Source: CAXFCD01 sp964001155
Lineage (GTDB): Bacteria > Fidelibacterota > Marinisomatia > Marinisomatales > UBA1611
Length of the DNA stretch: 6,375 nt
Reading direction: 5' to 3'
Assembly: GCA_964001155.1 (NCBI GenBank)
Contig: CAXFCD010000074.1
Coordinates: 1 to 6,375, forward strand
The notes beneath the pieces were generated by a model. The model searched no databases and had not been told where the DNA came from. It saw only the letters and a list, made by a program, of their open reading frames with translations. The position numbers and the translations under genes were made by a program. This document shows positions 5,900 to 6,375 of this stretch, one piece after another (within the stretch, counting starts at the first letter, position 1; each line of letters opens with the position of its first letter).

Positions 5900-6375
5900 A
5901 TGAAAAAGATTAACCAAATCCCAATGGTGTCTTTAATGAGCACTTTGCTATTATTCGCAAATGATTTCACATTTGCCCAAACCATTACCAACGTACACGC
6001 CCGGCAGGAAGGACTGGAAATTATTATTACCTATGACATGGCCGGTGGAATCAGTGGAAAAGAAGAAATAATGCTGGACGTTTCCACCGATAGGGACCGA
6101 ACCTATAAAACCGTAACTAACGCCAGGGGCGATATTGGCAAAAATGTTAAACCGGGAAAAAGAAAAGAAATCAATTTTATTCCACAAAATGACCTTAGTG
6201 GATTAAATGCAAATTTTAAAGTGTTTGTTTTATCACTACCCCCTGGCATGGTGTACGTTGCCGGCGGCACATTCCAGATGGGGAGCAACAGCGGCGCCAG
6301 TGATGAAAAACCCGTTCACACGGTGACGGTGAGCAGCTTTTTCATGGATAAAACAGAAGTAACCCAAGCCCAGTA
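5900..6375 (+). CDS. exported SUMF1/formylglycine-generating-enzyme-like protein (3' end outside window)
   Basis: The frame is open from the ATG at 5900 to the right edge, giving 158 complete codons. Residues 1-26 are a signal peptide with a likely cut after TFA (Ala26/Gln27). Residues about 28-113 form a beta-rich domain (ITNVHARQEGLEIIITYDM, then LDVSTDRDRTYKTV, GDIGKNVKPGKRKEINF). From memory it resembles Ig-like modules placed before FGE domains in FCB-group secreted proteins. At residue 117 the SUMF1/FGE-sulfatase domain begins: MVYVAGGTFQMGS, DEKPVHTVTVSSFFMDKTEVTQAQ, the classic N-terminal signature of the family. Members include true formylglycine-generating enzymes, which oxidise a cysteine of sulfatases, and many non-enzymatic relatives such as the T9SS proteins GldJ and GldK/PorK. 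The catalytic cysteines lie beyond the window, so activity cannot be judged. The segment that begins the FGE domain is markedly richer in G+C than the sequence before it. Confidence 0.85.
   Translation, partial: MKKINQIPMVSLMSTLLLFANDFTFAQTITNVHARQEGLEIIITYDMAGGISGKEEIMLDVSTDRDRTYKTVTNARGDIGKNVKPGKRKEINFIPQNDLSGLNANFKVFVLSLPPGMVYVAGGTFQMGSNSGASDEKPVHTVTVSSFFMDKTEVTQAQ

Noticed and set aside
5951..6288. Minus-strand open frames opposite the FGE-like gene.
   Set aside because: They are shadows of the plus-strand gene, which has a signal peptide and recognisable FGE motifs; the reverse frames show no family features.

Overview
The window looks like an AT-rich chromosomal segment from a Gram-negative bacterium of the Fibrobacterota-Chlorobiota-Bacteroidota (FCB) group. 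Candidatus Marinimicrobia or a related Calditrichota/Ignavibacteria-type lineage is my best guess. The reasons are a C-terminal type IX secretion (T9SS) sorting domain of the 'FPNPFNP' kind, two lipoproteins whose lipidated cysteine is followed by acidic residues, an Omp28-like thiol protein, and weak or absent Shine-Dalgarno sites at several starts. The lineage is inferred from gene content, not shown by any marker gene.

Layout. Positions 1-768 (+) hold the 3' part of a cystathionine beta-synthase gene, which runs off the left edge. Overlapping its end, 738-2633 (+) encodes a single-pass membrane protein that joins a complete, catalytically intact GH1 beta-glycosidase domain to a TlpA/redoxin-type thioredoxin domain. 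Two minus-strand genes converge on it with only a 17-base gap: 2651-3352, a small exported protein with a T9SS sorting domain, and upstream of it 3360-4904, a cysteine-rich lipoprotein with a probable seven-bladed beta-propeller. These two are separated by 7 bases and are probably one transcript. A 72-base divergent region at 4905-4976, which carries an 8+8 inverted repeat, separates them from a plus-strand pair: 4977-5861, an Omp28-like thioredoxin-fold lipoprotein, and 5900 to the right edge, the start of an exported SUMF1/formylglycine-generating-enzyme-like protein. There is no stretch longer than 300 bases without a gene, and I see no tRNA, rRNA, CRISPR array, insertion sequence or phage feature.

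How the genes may work together. Apart from the cytoplasmic transsulfuration enzyme, every product here appears to be envelope-located or exported. Two of them carry a thioredoxin-fold CxxC centre (WCSVC and CPYC), and their neighbour on the minus strand is cysteine-rich. A shared theme of sulfur and disulfide chemistry in the envelope is possible but is inference only. The most unusual object is the GH1-thioredoxin fusion.
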